The position numbers and the translations under genes were made by a program. Below are positions 24,736 to 37,501 of a stretch of DNA of 64,000 nucleotides, piece after piece. The notes under the pieces are model-generated. The model had not been told where the DNA came from, searched no databases, and worked only from the letters and a program-made list of their open reading frames with translations. Source of the DNA: Opitutaceae bacterium (GTDB lineage: Bacteria; Verrucomicrobiota; Verrucomicrobiia; Opitutales; Opitutaceae); the NCBI GenBank assembly GCA_028691845.1, contig JAQUYL010000001.1, positions 219,673 to 283,672 of the forward strand, written 5' to 3'. Numbering within the stretch: the first letter of the stretch is position 1; each line of letters starts with the position of its first letter.

Positions 24736-26214
24736 CTACCAGTTGTCACTGCGAAAGGGCGCAGCGGGCAGGCCGGCGCCATTGTAGAGGTTGGCCTCGG
24801 GGGCGTTGGCCCAGGCGTAACGCACGGCGACCGGTTCTTTCACCTCCGGAGAGGAGACCAGCACGGTGTCGCGTTCGAGCCGGGCGGTGGCGCGATAAAA
24901 TTTCCTGTCGTGGCCGGCAATTTCGAAGCCGGCGGGCGGTTTGTCGTGCGCGGTCAGGCTACCGTCGGCATGGGCGAAGTGCACACGCATCGCCGCACCT
25001 TCGCGCTGCGCCGACAGGAATATCGGCCCGGACCAGTCGCCGGGAATTCCGTAGACTTGAGTGCGGGCGATAAGGGCGAGGCGGCGACCGATCTCCTGCT
25101 TGCTGGCGGGGTGGATGTTGCCGGAGGCGCCCATATCGATGGTCACGGCCATCCCGGTGGCGGGCAGGACCAGCGCCTGCGTTTGGGCTTCGCGCAGATA
25201 GGCCCGGTTGGCGATCGCGTCATCCTGGCAGTTGGCCAGTTGCACAAAATAGAACGGGAAGTCACCCTCCTCCCACGCCTGCCGCCATTGCATGATCAGG
25301 GTGGGAAACAGAGCCCGGTACTCGTTGTAGCGGGAGGCATTCGCCTCGTCCTGATCCCACAGGACGCCCCGGATCGCAAAGGGCATGAGCGGAGCGATCA
25401 TGCCGTTGTAAAGGCCGGCGGGGGTGCTTCTGTGACCGGGGCCGGGCGGCTCGCAGACCGGAGCAGGTCCGGGTAGGCCAGAGGCTTGGGCGGATTTCTT
25501 GGACGGGTATTCCTGCAGTATTTTTTTCCAGCGTTCGCCAATCACTTGGAAGGCCGGATCGGAGGCCAACGCTTCGGCGCTCATCCACGCCTCGATCGGC
25601 GTGCCATCCCAGGTGCTGTTGATGATGCCGATGGGGACGCCAAGCTTCAGGTGGAGATCCCGGGCAAAAAAATAACCCACGGCGTTGAAACGTCCGACGG
25701 CTTCAGGCGAGCAGACGCTCCAGGCGCCGGAAACTGTCGCGGCGGGCTTTTCCGCCACCACGTGATCAACCGCAAACTGGCGGATCAGGGGGGGGGCGAC
25801 CGCAGCCCCCTGGGCCGCATTTTGTGGGCCTAAGGAGGTGTTCGGCGGGCCTTGGGTCGGAAGCTCAATATTCGACTGGCCGGAGCACAACCACACTTCC
25901 CCCACGACAACATCAGCGATGCGCACGGTGTTCCTGCCCGTGACGACGAGTTGGGCCGGTTCGCTGGTGGCGGGCAGGGGGTCGAGACGCACCTGCCAAT
26001 GGCCTTTCTTGTCCGCCGTGACATGGTGCTCCTGATCGCGAAAATATACCGTGATCTTCTCCCTCGGCTTGGCCATGCCCCAGACGGGCAGGGGTCGGTC
26101 GCATTGCAGGACCGCATGATCCTGAAAAAGCGGCGCCAGCATCACGTCGGCCCGGGTGGCCGCTGGCCCTGCCAGAAGACTGGCGAAGAAAAACCGGAGG
26201 AACTGAGGGGACAT
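24736..26214 (-). CDS. Sialate O-acetylesterase-type SGNH hydrolase
   Basis: Start at 26214 (492 residues) with signal peptide MSPQFLRFFFASLLAGPAAT. The SGNH nucleophile Ser lies in VWLCSGQSNIELP. The C-terminal catalytic His is in MGASGNIHPASKQEIGRRL. An N-terminal beta domain (GMAKPREKITVYFRDQEH) precedes the hydrolase core. Family members deacetylate sialic acids or plant xylan and pectin side chains. In a polysaccharide-degrading verrucomicrobium, deacetylation of a plant polymer is likelier, but no neighbouring glycosidase confirms this. Confidence 0.9.
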   Translation of the reverse strand: MSPQFLRFFFASLLAGPAATRADVMLAPLFQDHAVLQCDRPLPVWGMAKPREKITVYFRDQEHHVTADKKGHWQVRLDPLPATSEPAQLVVTGRNTVRIADVVVGEVWLCSGQSNIELPTQGPPNTSLGPQNAAQGAAVAPPLIRQFAVDHVVAEKPAATVSGAWSVCSPEAVGRFNAVGYFFARDLHLKLGVPIGIINSTWDGTPIEAWMSAEALASDPAFQVIGERWKKILQEYPSKKSAQASGLPGPAPVCEPPGPGHRSTPAGLYNGMIAPLMPFAIRGVLWDQDEANASRYNEYRALFPTLIMQWRQAWEEGDFPFYFVQLANCQDDAIANRAYLREAQTQALVLPATGMAVTIDMGASGNIHPASKQEIGRRLALIARTQVYGIPGDWSGPIFLSAQREGAAMRVHFAHADGSLTAHDKPPAGFEIAGHDRKFYRATARLERDTVLVSSPEVKEPVAVRYAWANAPEANLYNGAGLPAAPFRSDNW

Positions 26215-26344
26215 GGAGAACAATGAAAGGGTGCCATCCCAGGCGATCGGTTCGCTTGGGGCAACCGCGATTGCAGGGACACGGGCGGGTGGCGGCAATC
26301 GGCGGTTGCCTTGGCTGCCGCTGGCGTGTTCGCTCCGCGCCACC

Positions 26345-26644
26345 ATGCTTGTTCACAGCGTCTTTTTCTGGCTTAAGGAAGAACTCTCCGCGGCCCAGCG
26401 GGCGGAGTTTCGTCGTGAAGTGGAGACCCTGACCACCCTCCGCGGCGTCGAACGGGGCTTCGTCGGCACGCCGGCGGCGGTGGCGGAGCGGCCGGTCGTT
26501 GATCGCAGTTACAGCGTGGGATTGACTCTGCTGTTCCGCGACCGGGGCGCGCACGACGCCTACCAGGTGGATCCGGCGCACCAGGCCTTCCTCACCCGAT
26601 TCAAGGCGAGCTGGGTCCGGGTTCAAATCTACGATTGCGAGTAG
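26345..26644 (+). CDS. Dabb-family alpha/beta-barrel protein
   Basis: Start at 26345 gives 99 residues beginning MLVHSVFFWLKEELSAAQRA, the usual Dabb (stress-responsive A/B barrel) opening. It continues with VDRSYSVGLTLLFRDRGAHDAYQVDPAHQAF. Such dimeric ferredoxin-like proteins are small and often of unknown activity. It ends 18 bases before the SDR start, so the two are probably co-transcribed. Confidence 0.88.
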   Translation: MLVHSVFFWLKEELSAAQRAEFRREVETLTTLRGVERGFVGTPAAVAERPVVDRSYSVGLTLLFRDRGAHDAYQVDPAHQAFLTRFKASWVRVQIYDCE

Positions 26645-26661
26645 CCGTGCGCTCAATTGCC

Positions 26662-27504
26662 ATGCCAGCCCTGGCGGACCAGGTCGTCCTTGTCACCGGG
26701 GCATCGTCGGGGATCGGAGAGGCGACGGCCCGGCGGCTGGGCCGCCGCGGCGCCCGGATCGTCCTCTTCGCGCGGCGGGCCGACCGGATCGAAGCCTTGG
26801 CGCACGAACTCGATCCGACGGGCGTCCGAACGGTCGCCGTCGCGGGCAACCTGACAAACGCCATCGACCGACAGAGGCTCGTGGCGGCGGCGCTGGAGAA
26901 ATTCGGCCGCATCGACGCACTGGTGAACAATGCCGGTTATGGCACTCGCGGGGCGGTGGAGACCGTGCCGGTCGAGCTGATCCGCCGGAATTTCGAGACA
27001 AATGTGTTCTCGCTTATTGCCCTGACGCAGCTCGTTGTGCCGCAGATGCGCGCGCAAGGCGCGGGCAGGATCGTCAACATCGGCTCGGTGGCGGGCCGCA
27101 TCGCCCGGCCGATGTCGAGCGTCTACGATTCCACCAAGCACGCCCTCGAGGCCATCACCGACGGCCTGCGCGGCGAACTCAGGCCGTTCGGCATCGGCGT
27201 CGTCCTTATTCGGCCGGGGCTGATCCTGACGGAATTTGTCCAGTCAGCCGACCGGGCTTCGCAAACGGTGGTGGAGACGGCGGGGCCGTACGCGCCGTAC
27301 TTTGCCGGCTATCATCGCGGCTATGACCGGCTGCGGCCCTACGCCGGGACGGCCGACGACATCGCATGCCTGGTCGAAAAGGCGCTGACCGCGTCACGAC
27401 CGAAGGCGCACTATGCCGGGCCGATCCACGCGAAGCTGTTCCTTCTGCTCAAGTGGCTGCTGCCAGCCCGGGTGATCGACCACTTCGTGCGACTGAGGCG
27501 ATAA
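26662..27504 (+). CDS. Short-chain dehydrogenase/reductase
   Basis: A 280-residue classical SDR. It has a cofactor-binding TGASSGIGEATARRL motif near the N-terminus, NNAGYGT, a catalytic Ser in NIGSVAGRIARP, and YDSTKHA with the Tyr-x3-Lys pair. The ARRADR at the end of beta-2 suggests NADPH preference. Start at ATG 26662; an upstream TTG would add 9 residues overlapping the Dabb gene. The substrate is unknown. Confidence 0.92.
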   Translation: MPALADQVVLVTGASSGIGEATARRLGRRGARIVLFARRADRIEALAHELDPTGVRTVAVAGNLTNAIDRQRLVAAALEKFGRIDALVNNAGYGTRGAVETVPVELIRRNFETNVFSLIALTQLVVPQMRAQGAGRIVNIGSVAGRIARPMSSVYDSTKHALEAITDGLRGELRPFGIGVVLIRPGLILTEFVQSADRASQTVVETAGPYAPYFAGYHRGYDRLRPYAGTADDIACLVEKALTASRPKAHYAGPIHAKLFLLLKWLLPARVIDHFVRLRR

Positions 27505-27826
27505 TGCGCCAATCATCTTGTGCGCCGCCTTTTCCGCGAAAACTGCGTTCATCACTTTTGTCACTCAATGGGCGACTTTCAGGCTTCATGTTCCGCGGAA
27601 GTTTGTCATCTAATAGATGACATTGACCCTGCGGAATACCAAGCATGTTTGTCACCCAATAGGTGACAAATTCCCGTCAGGAGAGCTTGCTGCTGTCCGC
27701 GTGAACGACTTGCGAGTGGAATAGAAGCCGGGGGGCAGGGCTTCTATGGGGTGAGATAGTTTTTCGCTTGGGTTGACCCGATCAAGGGCAGATCCGCGGA
27801 AAACATCCCAACAGGAGATACTTCTG
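27505..27826. other. Intergenic region with palindromic repeats
   Basis: This contains three spaced palindromes (27556-27670, separate entry) and a perfect 9-base inverted repeat ATAGAAGCC/GGCTTCTAT at 27721-27747. The latter could end transcripts from either side, although its T-run is weak. No ORF is supported. Confidence 0.55.
27556..27670. repeat. Three tandem palindromic units, period about 46 bases
   Basis: Units start at about 27556, 27601 and 27647, each with TTTGTCA. The palindromic cores are GTCACTCAATGGGCGAC, GTCATCTAATAGATGAC and GTCACCCAATAGGTGAC. The stem sequences differ between units, yet both arms change together (CATCT/AGATG against CACC/GGTG), which preserves pairing. A related perfect palindrome GTCACCTATAGGTGAC lies at 61055-61070. 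Confidence 0.7.
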
Positions 27827-28081
27827 TCAGCCACCACCCGTCGAGCCGGGTGCTGACGATGATTCGGACAGCCTGGCGCCCGGCGGGGCGCAGAACGAGA
27901 TCTGCCACAGCCAGAGACTCAGACCGCCGGCCACAATGCAGGCGATGGCGCTCACCCAGAAGGGGATGGCGATGCCTGCGGCCACGATTTCAATCCGGGC
28001 CAGCAATCGCGTGAGTTGCCCGAGACAGCCAAGCCCGAAAATCGTACCCGCGACCCGAAGACCGAGAATTTGCGATTTCAT
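27827..28081 (-). CDS. Small membrane protein, unknown function
   Basis: Start at 28081 gives 84 residues beginning MKSQILGLRVAGTIFGLGCL. Two hydrophobic segments (about 7-28 and 36-60) are separated by a short loop containing RIEIVAAGIAIP. The tail is Ser/Gly/Pro-rich. Coding is supported by the membrane-helix pattern and the sensible start. I do not recognise a named family. It lies downstream of uvrC on the same strand with a 90-base gap. Confidence 0.6.
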   Translation of the reverse strand: MKSQILGLRVAGTIFGLGCLGQLTRLLARIEIVAAGIAIPFWVSAIACIVAGGLSLWLWQISFCAPPGARLSESSSAPGSTGGG

Positions 28082-28172
28082 CAAGCGTTCTTTCTTTGGC
28101 GGCGCGTGCCGCACAGAATGCTCTTTTAGGGCAAGGCATGGGAACAATCCAGCCTCATTCGCGCGGCGGCTT

Positions 28173-29657
<1,485 letters not shown>

Positions 29658-29691
29658 TTTTCTGAAAACGAATTACGTTTCAACCTACATC

Positions 29692-31038
29692 ATGTTTTCA
29701 ACTGCTACGAACAAGCCCCAGCCTGACGCCGTCGGCAAGGCCGAAGGGGCCGTTCCCTCGCATGCGCCGCGCTACGAACTGCTCACCATCGGCGACGAGC
29801 TGCTGCTGGGGTTGACCGCCAACGGGCACCTGACCTGGATTGGCGGGCAGCTCGCCCGGCGCGGCGTCACGTTGCAGCGGAATGTCACCATCACGGATGA
29901 GGCGGGCGCCATCGCGGCGCAATTTACGGAGAGTTGGGCGCGATCCGAGGTGCTCATCACGACCGGCGGGCTTGGACCGACCTGCGACGACCGGACGCGG
30001 GAGGTAATCGCCCAGAAACTCGGGCAGTGCCTGGTGTTCGATCCGGAGGTCGAACGGGGCATCGCAGAGCGTTTTGTCCAGTTGGGCCGTGAGATGACGC
30101 CGAACAATCGCAAGCAGGCCTGCAAATTTGAGCGAGGGGAACTCCTGCCCAACCCGAACGGGACGGCGCCGGGACTGTGGGTCGAGCAGGACGGCCGGGT
30201 GCTGGTGATGCTGCCGGGGCCGCCCAACGAATTGCAGCCGATGTTCACCAGCCAGGTGTTGCCGCGGCTAGCCCGGCGCGGCCTGCTGGCGGATGGCGAG
30301 ACCTACGTGCAGATCCGCACGGCCGGCCTGGGCGAGTCAATGCTCGAGACGAAACTCCAGCCCATTTTCGACCGCCATCCCGGACTAGGCGTGGCGTATT
30401 GCGCGCACCAATGGCGCGTGGACTGCCGCGTGAGTTCGCCGGACGGGCGCTACTCGATGGCGCAACTGCAGGGCATCGCGGAGGATTGCTCCACGCGGCT
30501 CGGCGACGATTTTGTCTGCTACGGACACGATACGCTGGAAAAGGTCACCGGCGATTTGCTGCGCGGACTCGGGCGCACCCTCGCTGTGGCGGAGTCGTGC
30601 ACCGGCGGCCTTCTGGCGAACCGTTTCACGGACATCGCCGGGGCGACGAAGTTTTTCCAGGGTGGCATCGTGTGCTACAGCAACGAATCGAAAATGCAGC
30701 TGCTCGAATGCCCCGAATGCCTGCTTGACCAGCACGGGGCGGTGAGCGCGGAATGCGCAGTGGCGCTGGCCACGGGAGTGGCCGAACGGCTGGGAGCCGA
30801 TTTCGGCCTGGCGGTGACGGGATATGCCGGGCCGTGCAGCGGCACGAAAGGAAGTCCGGTGGGCACGATTTTTATCGGTTTGCACGCCCCTGGCGGAAGC
30901 TGGTCGCGCAAACTCAGCTATCCCGGTCTGCGGGCGGCGGTGAAGGAGCGAACGGTCACCGCAGCCATCGACTGGCTGCGCCGGGAGGTGTTGCGTGAGG
31001 CACAGCAGACGGCCACCCGGGCACCGCTGCCGAACTAG
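29692..31038 (+). CDS. cinA: CinA-family nicotinamide-nucleotide amidase / competence-damage protein
   Basis: Start at 29692 gives 448 residues. The N-terminal MoCF-like domain has LLTIGDELLLGLTANGHLTW and TTGGLGPTCDDRTREVIA. The C-terminal amidase domain has AVAESCTGGLLANRFTD and AVTGYAGPCSGTKGSPVGTIFIG. The domain pair is the full-length CinA type that recycles NMN formed from NAD. The longer reading to 29623 would overlap the uvrC start, so it is unlikely. The first gene of a co-directional series (cinA, holA, purB, pfp). Confidence 0.93.
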   Translation: MFSTATNKPQPDAVGKAEGAVPSHAPRYELLTIGDELLLGLTANGHLTWIGGQLARRGVTLQRNVTITDEAGAIAAQFTESWARSEVLITTGGLGPTCDDRTREVIAQKLGQCLVFDPEVERGIAERFVQLGREMTPNNRKQACKFERGELLPNPNGTAPGLWVEQDGRVLVMLPGPPNELQPMFTSQVLPRLARRGLLADGETYVQIRTAGLGESMLETKLQPIFDRHPGLGVAYCAHQWRVDCRVSSPDGRYSMAQLQGIAEDCSTRLGDDFVCYGHDTLEKVTGDLLRGLGRTLAVAESCTGGLLANRFTDIAGATKFFQGGIVCYSNESKMQLLECPECLLDQHGAVSAECAVALATGVAERLGADFGLAVTGYAGPCSGTKGSPVGTIFIGLHAPGGSWSRKLSYPGLRAAVKERTVTAAIDWLRREVLREAQQTATRAPLPN

Positions 31039-31124
31039 GGTCGGGGAGCGGGCAGCGGCCGGAATGACCGGTTCCTCAACTTTCTTCGTGCGCTTTGGGC
31101 GGTTTCGTGGGCAAATAACCGCCC

Positions 31125-32234
31125 ATGCCTGCTGAGGCCCCCCATTCCTTTATTTTCGTCTGCGGCCCGGATGACTTTCTCGTCAACCGCATCGGCAAAG
31201 AGCGCTTCGAGACGCTGGTGCAGGAGGAGGGGGCGGACGAGTTTTCCCGAGAAATCATCAGCGCCTTCGCCAGCAACATCGACGAGGTCGAGGCGGCGGT
31301 GAACCGGTTTCGCGACGCGGTGCTGACGATGCCCATGTTCGGCGGCAAGCGCATCGTCTGGCTGAAGGACGTTAATTTTCTGGCCGACTCAGTGACGGGC
31401 CGCGCCGAGGGAACGCTGCGGCAGGTCGAGGCGCTGCAGGCGCTGCTGGAGAAAGTGAATGCGGACCAGGTTGGCGTGATCATCACCGCGGCGCCCGTGG
31501 ACCGGCGGCGTGCGTTTGCGAGGTGGTGCGAGGCCAGCGCGGACTTCATCTTGGCGGGGGGCAACCGGGAGGGGGGAGACGAGACGCTCGCGGCCCTGGC
31601 GATGGGCGAGGCGCGCGGACAGGGAGTGGAGTTCGGGGCCGGCGCGCTGGAACTTTTGCTGCAGAAGACCGGATCCAATACCCGTCTGCTGACCGAGGAG
31701 GTGCGCAAACTGGCGGCCTATGCCGGCGAGGGCAGCGTGATCGAGGAGGCGCACGTCGGGGAGCTGACGCCGAATTTTGCCGAAGGGGACTTTTTCGAGG
31801 CGGCGGACCGGTTTTTCGCCGGCGACCTGCCGGGCACGCTGGCGGCGCTGCAGCGGCATTTCTTTGCCGGGGGTGAGGCGCGGCCGATCCTTGCGGCTCT
31901 GCAAAATCGCAATCGCCTCCTCATCCAGTGCCGGGTGCTGATCGATACGGGTGAACTGCGGCTCGGGCCACGCGGCTTTGACAAGGGGGCGTTTGAACGC
32001 GCGGCCGGTGCCTACGCGAAGCATTTTGGCGGCGGCACCGAAAAGAATTCGTTCAACCTTTTTACGCAGAACCTGTGGTATCTTGGCAAGCTGGCCGGGG
32101 CGGCCAAGCTACCGTCCCTGCGGCGCCTGATCGACCAGCAGCAGGATTTCATCCGGGCCTTTGAGGAACTGATCCACCGGCCGGCCGCGGCGGAGGAGGT
32201 TTTGCGGGAGCTGGCCGTGCGCTGCCTGACCTGA
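31125..32234 (+). CDS. holA: DNA polymerase III delta subunit
   Basis: The 369-residue protein begins MPAEAPHSFIFVCGPDDFLV, the HolA opening with a degenerate nucleotide loop. MPMFGGKRIVWLKDV and the C-terminal helical collar domain (GDLPGTLAALQRHF, ILAALQNRNRLLIQC) follow. It loads the sliding clamp as part of the gamma/tau complex. The gap to cinA is 86 bases and to purB 60 bases. Confidence 0.88.
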   Translation: MPAEAPHSFIFVCGPDDFLVNRIGKERFETLVQEEGADEFSREIISAFASNIDEVEAAVNRFRDAVLTMPMFGGKRIVWLKDVNFLADSVTGRAEGTLRQVEALQALLEKVNADQVGVIITAAPVDRRRAFARWCEASADFILAGGNREGGDETLAALAMGEARGQGVEFGAGALELLLQKTGSNTRLLTEEVRKLAAYAGEGSVIEEAHVGELTPNFAEGDFFEAADRFFAGDLPGTLAALQRHFFAGGEARPILAALQNRNRLLIQCRVLIDTGELRLGPRGFDKGAFERAAGAYAKHFGGGTEKNSFNLFTQNLWYLGKLAGAAKLPSLRRLIDQQQDFIRAFEELIHRPAAAEEVLRELAVRCLT

Positions 32235-32294
32235 GGCGCCGCCGTTCTTTTCCATTGGCAAGGACGGGCACGTCGGCTAACCGTTGCGCCCTCT

Positions 32295-33770
32295 GTGAAC
32301 GAGTCCAAAACCAGCCCTTCCCAGCCAGCTACCAGTCTGCCCGCCGAATCAGCCGAAACCATCCCGAATGTGCTGGCCGAACGCTACGCCTCGCGGGCGA
32401 TGCGCGAGATCTGGTCGGTGCGCGGCCGCGTCCTGCTGGAGCGGGATTTCTGGATCGCGGTGATGAAGGCGCAGAAGGACCTCGGCGTGCCGATTCCGGC
32501 TGAGGCCATCAAGGACTACGAACGGGTGCGCGAGGTGGTGAACGTCGAGTCGATCAAAAAACGAGAGCAGGTGACGCTGCACGACGTGAAGGCGCGCATT
32601 GAGGAGTTTTCCGAGCTGGCCAACCGGCAGTTCATCCATCTCGGCCTCACCAGCCGCGACCTGACCGAGAACGTCGAGCAGTTGCAGGTCCACCGGGCGT
32701 TGAAGCTGATCCAGTTCAAGACGGTCGCGGCGCTGCTGGCGCTGGCGCGGCAGGCGGAAAACTACCGCGACCTGATGATCACCGGCCGGACGCACAATGT
32801 GCCGGCGCAACCGACGACGCTTGGCAAGAGGCTGGCGATGTTTGGGGAGGAGCTGCTGCTGGCGCACCGGCGGCTCGAAGAACTGATCGATCGTTATCCA
32901 GTGCGCGGTCTCAAAGGCGCCGTGGGCACCCAACTCGACCAGCTCACGCTGCTCGGCGGCGACGCGGGCAAGGTGGATCAGCTTGAAGGGCGGGTCCTCA
33001 AGCACCTCGGTTTCAAGGCGACGCTGGGCGCCGTGGGGCAGGTTTACCCGCGCAGCCTCGATTTCGACACCGTGAGCGCGCTGCACCAGGCCGCCGCCGC
33101 GGCCGCGAGCTTTGCCACGACCCTGCGCCTCATGGCCGGCGCGGGCCTGCTGACCGAGGGGTTCAAGGAGGGGCAGGTCGGCTCGTCCGCCATGCCGCAC
33201 AAGGTCAATGCGCGGAACTGCGAACGCATCAGCGGCTTCGCGACGGTGCTGGCCGGCTATGTCACGATGACGGCGAACCTGGCCGGCCACCAGTGGAACG
33301 AAGGCGACGTTTCGTGCTCGGTCGTGCGGCGCGTGGCGCTGCCCAATGCCTTTTTCGCCCTCGATGGCGCGCTGGAAACGTTTCTGGTCGTGCTCAAACA
33401 GATGGAGGTGTTCCGGGCCGCCATCGCCGCCGAGAACCAGCGCAACCTGCCGTTCCTTGCGACGACCACCATCCTCATGGAGGCGGTGAAGACCGGCGCC
33501 GGCCGCGAAACGGCGCATGCCGCCATCAAGGAGCACGCGCTTGCTGCTGCCAAGGCGCTGCGTTCCGGGGGTGACGCGGATTTGCTGAGCCGGCTTGCGG
33601 GCGATCGCCGCCTCGGCCTGGGTAAAAAGAAACTGCAGGAAATTCTTTCCGAGAGCGAGCGCTTCGTCGGCTCGGCGCCGCATCAGGTGGACGCTTTTGT
33701 CTCAGAGGTGCAGCCGCTGGCGAAGAGACATCGGGGCGCTGCTGAGTATCAGCCCGGACCGATCCTGTAA
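32295..33770 (+). CDS. purB: Adenylosuccinate lyase
   Basis: A 491-residue fumarase/aspartase-superfamily enzyme that releases fumarate in two steps of purine synthesis. It starts with GTG at 32295. The superfamily signature SSAMPHKVNARNCERI lies near residue 296. The catalytic-His region is TGRTHNVPAQPTTLGKR, and TSRDLTENVEQLQ is also typical. Length is normal. The C-terminal RLGLGKKKLQEIL region belongs to the usual helical domain. Confidence 0.95.
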   Translation: MNESKTSPSQPATSLPAESAETIPNVLAERYASRAMREIWSVRGRVLLERDFWIAVMKAQKDLGVPIPAEAIKDYERVREVVNVESIKKREQVTLHDVKARIEEFSELANRQFIHLGLTSRDLTENVEQLQVHRALKLIQFKTVAALLALARQAENYRDLMITGRTHNVPAQPTTLGKRLAMFGEELLLAHRRLEELIDRYPVRGLKGAVGTQLDQLTLLGGDAGKVDQLEGRVLKHLGFKATLGAVGQVYPRSLDFDTVSALHQAAAAAASFATTLRLMAGAGLLTEGFKEGQVGSSAMPHKVNARNCERISGFATVLAGYVTMTANLAGHQWNEGDVSCSVVRRVALPNAFFALDGALETFLVVLKQMEVFRAAIAAENQRNLPFLATTTILMEAVKTGAGRETAHAAIKEHALAAAKALRSGGDADLLSRLAGDRRLGLGKKKLQEILSESERFVGSAPHQVDAFVSEVQPLAKRHRGAAEYQPGPIL

Positions 33771-33943
33771 TTCTCTTGTCCCGGGGCGGCGCCGCTTGTG
33801 CGCAAGCCTCCGACCCAGTGTGTGTTCCGAAATTGGCCGCGAACGGACGAAATTCCGCCGGCCTGGAGATTTAGTTTGCGTCCCCCCGGAGCCGCGACTT
33901 TGGTTTCCGTTCCTTTTTCTTTAATATTCTACACTTAAATCCA

Positions 33944-35200
33944 ATGGCAGAACTCGTAGGAAACTGTCTGATCGGCCAGTCCGGTGGCGCGACTTCCGTT
34001 GTCAACGCCAGCGTGGCCGGCGTTGTCGCGGAAGCGCTGAATCACAGCTGTATTGAGGAAGTCTACGGCGCGCTCAACGGCGTGATGGGCATCCTTCAGG
34101 AAGATCTGGTCGACCTTGCGGCCGAGTCGCAGCAGGCCATCCGCGGACTGCGTTTCACGCCCGGCGCGGCTTTGGGCACCTGCCGTTACAAGCTCAAGAA
34201 GCAGCAGGACTTCGATCGCGTGCTCGAGGTGTTCAAAACGCACAACATCCGCTACTTTTTCTACATCGGTGGAAGCGATTCGCAGGACACAGCCGCCAAG
34301 ATCTCGGCCCTGGCCAAGGAACAGGCCTATGATCTGCGCGTCATAGGCATTCCGAAAAGCATCGACAACGATCTGCCGGGCACCGATCACTGCCCCGGCT
34401 ACGGCAGCACCGTCAAATACATCTGCACGACCGTGCGGGAACTGGCGCTCGATGCCGAGGCGATGGGCAAAGGCGATTTAGTTTCCATCGTCGAAGTGAT
34501 GGGCCGCAATTCCGGCTGGATCGCCGCGGGCTCCTCGCTCTCCAAGCGCCGCGACCACCCGCACGATCCGCCGCACCTGATTTACCTGCCCGAGATGCCG
34601 TTCGCGAGCGACAAGTTCCTCGATGACGTGCGCCGCATCCTGAAGAAGGAGAAATACTGTTTTGTGGTCGTCGGCGAAGGGCTTGTCGACAAGGACGGAA
34701 ACTACGTGGCGGTTGAGACCAGCTCGACGGATGCGTTCGGCCACTCGCAACTCGGCGGCGTGGGCGAGTACCTCAAGGACTTGGTCGAATCCCAGCTCGG
34801 CATCAAGGCCCGCGTGGCCCGACTGGGTGTTGCCCAGCGTGCGGCCGCCCATTGCGCCTCAAAGACTGATGCCGACGAGGCCTTCCTCGCCGGCCAGGCA
34901 GCAGTCAAGGCCGCGGTCAACGGCGAGACCGACAAGATGGTTACGCTCGTGCGCGGCGACTCCGACCACTACACTTGCGAGACCGGACTCACCGCGCTCA
35001 CTGAAGTCGCCAACAACGCGAAGAAGATTCCGCGTGAGTGGATCAGCGAGGACGGGGTCGCGATGAACTTCCAGTTTGCCCGGTACGCCCAGCCGCTCAT
35101 CCAGGGCGAGGTAACGGTGCCGTTCGAGAACGGGCTGCCCTCTTTCATCCGCCTGCACAAGGAGCCGGTCGACAGGACCCTTGGCCTCTACGAAGTCTGA
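33944..35200 (+). CDS. pfp: Pyrophosphate-dependent 6-phosphofructokinase
   Basis: A 418-residue phosphofructokinase. The glycine loop GQSGGATSVVNAS and the donor-site motif GGSDSQDTA are followed by IPKSIDNDLPGTDHCPGYGS. The Lys in PKSIDND, where ATP-type enzymes have Gly, marks the PPi-dependent class. So the enzyme is expected to catalyse the reversible PPi-linked interconversion of fructose 6-phosphate and fructose 1,6-bisphosphate. It has its own terminator. The cofactor is assigned from motif only. Confidence 0.92.
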   Translation: MAELVGNCLIGQSGGATSVVNASVAGVVAEALNHSCIEEVYGALNGVMGILQEDLVDLAAESQQAIRGLRFTPGAALGTCRYKLKKQQDFDRVLEVFKTHNIRYFFYIGGSDSQDTAAKISALAKEQAYDLRVIGIPKSIDNDLPGTDHCPGYGSTVKYICTTVRELALDAEAMGKGDLVSIVEVMGRNSGWIAAGSSLSKRRDHPHDPPHLIYLPEMPFASDKFLDDVRRILKKEKYCFVVVGEGLVDKDGNYVAVETSSTDAFGHSQLGGVGEYLKDLVESQLGIKARVARLGVAQRAAAHCASKTDADEAFLAGQAAVKAAVNGETDKMVTLVRGDSDHYTCETGLTALTEVANNAKKIPREWISEDGVAMNFQFARYAQPLIQGEVTVPFENGLPSFIRLHKEPVDRTLGLYEV

Positions 35201-35223
35201 ACGACGGTAAAGTTTTCCATCCC

Positions 35224-35254
35224 GAGCCGGCCCTCACGTGGCCGGCTCTTTTTT
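35224..35254 (+). terminator. Intrinsic terminator after PPi-PFK gene
   Basis: A perfect 9-base stem GAGCCGGCC/GGCCGGCTC with a 7-base loop is followed by TTTTTT, 24 bases past the stop codon. Confidence 0.92.
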
Positions 35255-35322
35255 CCCAGTGGAGCGAAGACCCCAAGTCCGCAAGGGGGCATAACCGGAC
35301 AAGGAGGCTTCCGGTAATGGCT

Positions 35323-37371
<2,049 letters not shown>

Positions 37372-37501
37372 GGAGTTTCCTTGCGGGAAATCCACGTCTC
37401 AGGCGCGCGGAAATCGCAAGCCCACAATCGCCATTCCGCGCACCGGCACGGGACGTGGCATGCTGCCCCAGCGAGGGGGCGGGGACGGTCGGCGGGGATC
37501 G

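Noticed and set aside
27556..27670. CRISPR array
   Set aside because: There are only three units, the repeats are not identical, spacers are not unique cassettes of constant length, and no cas genes are present.
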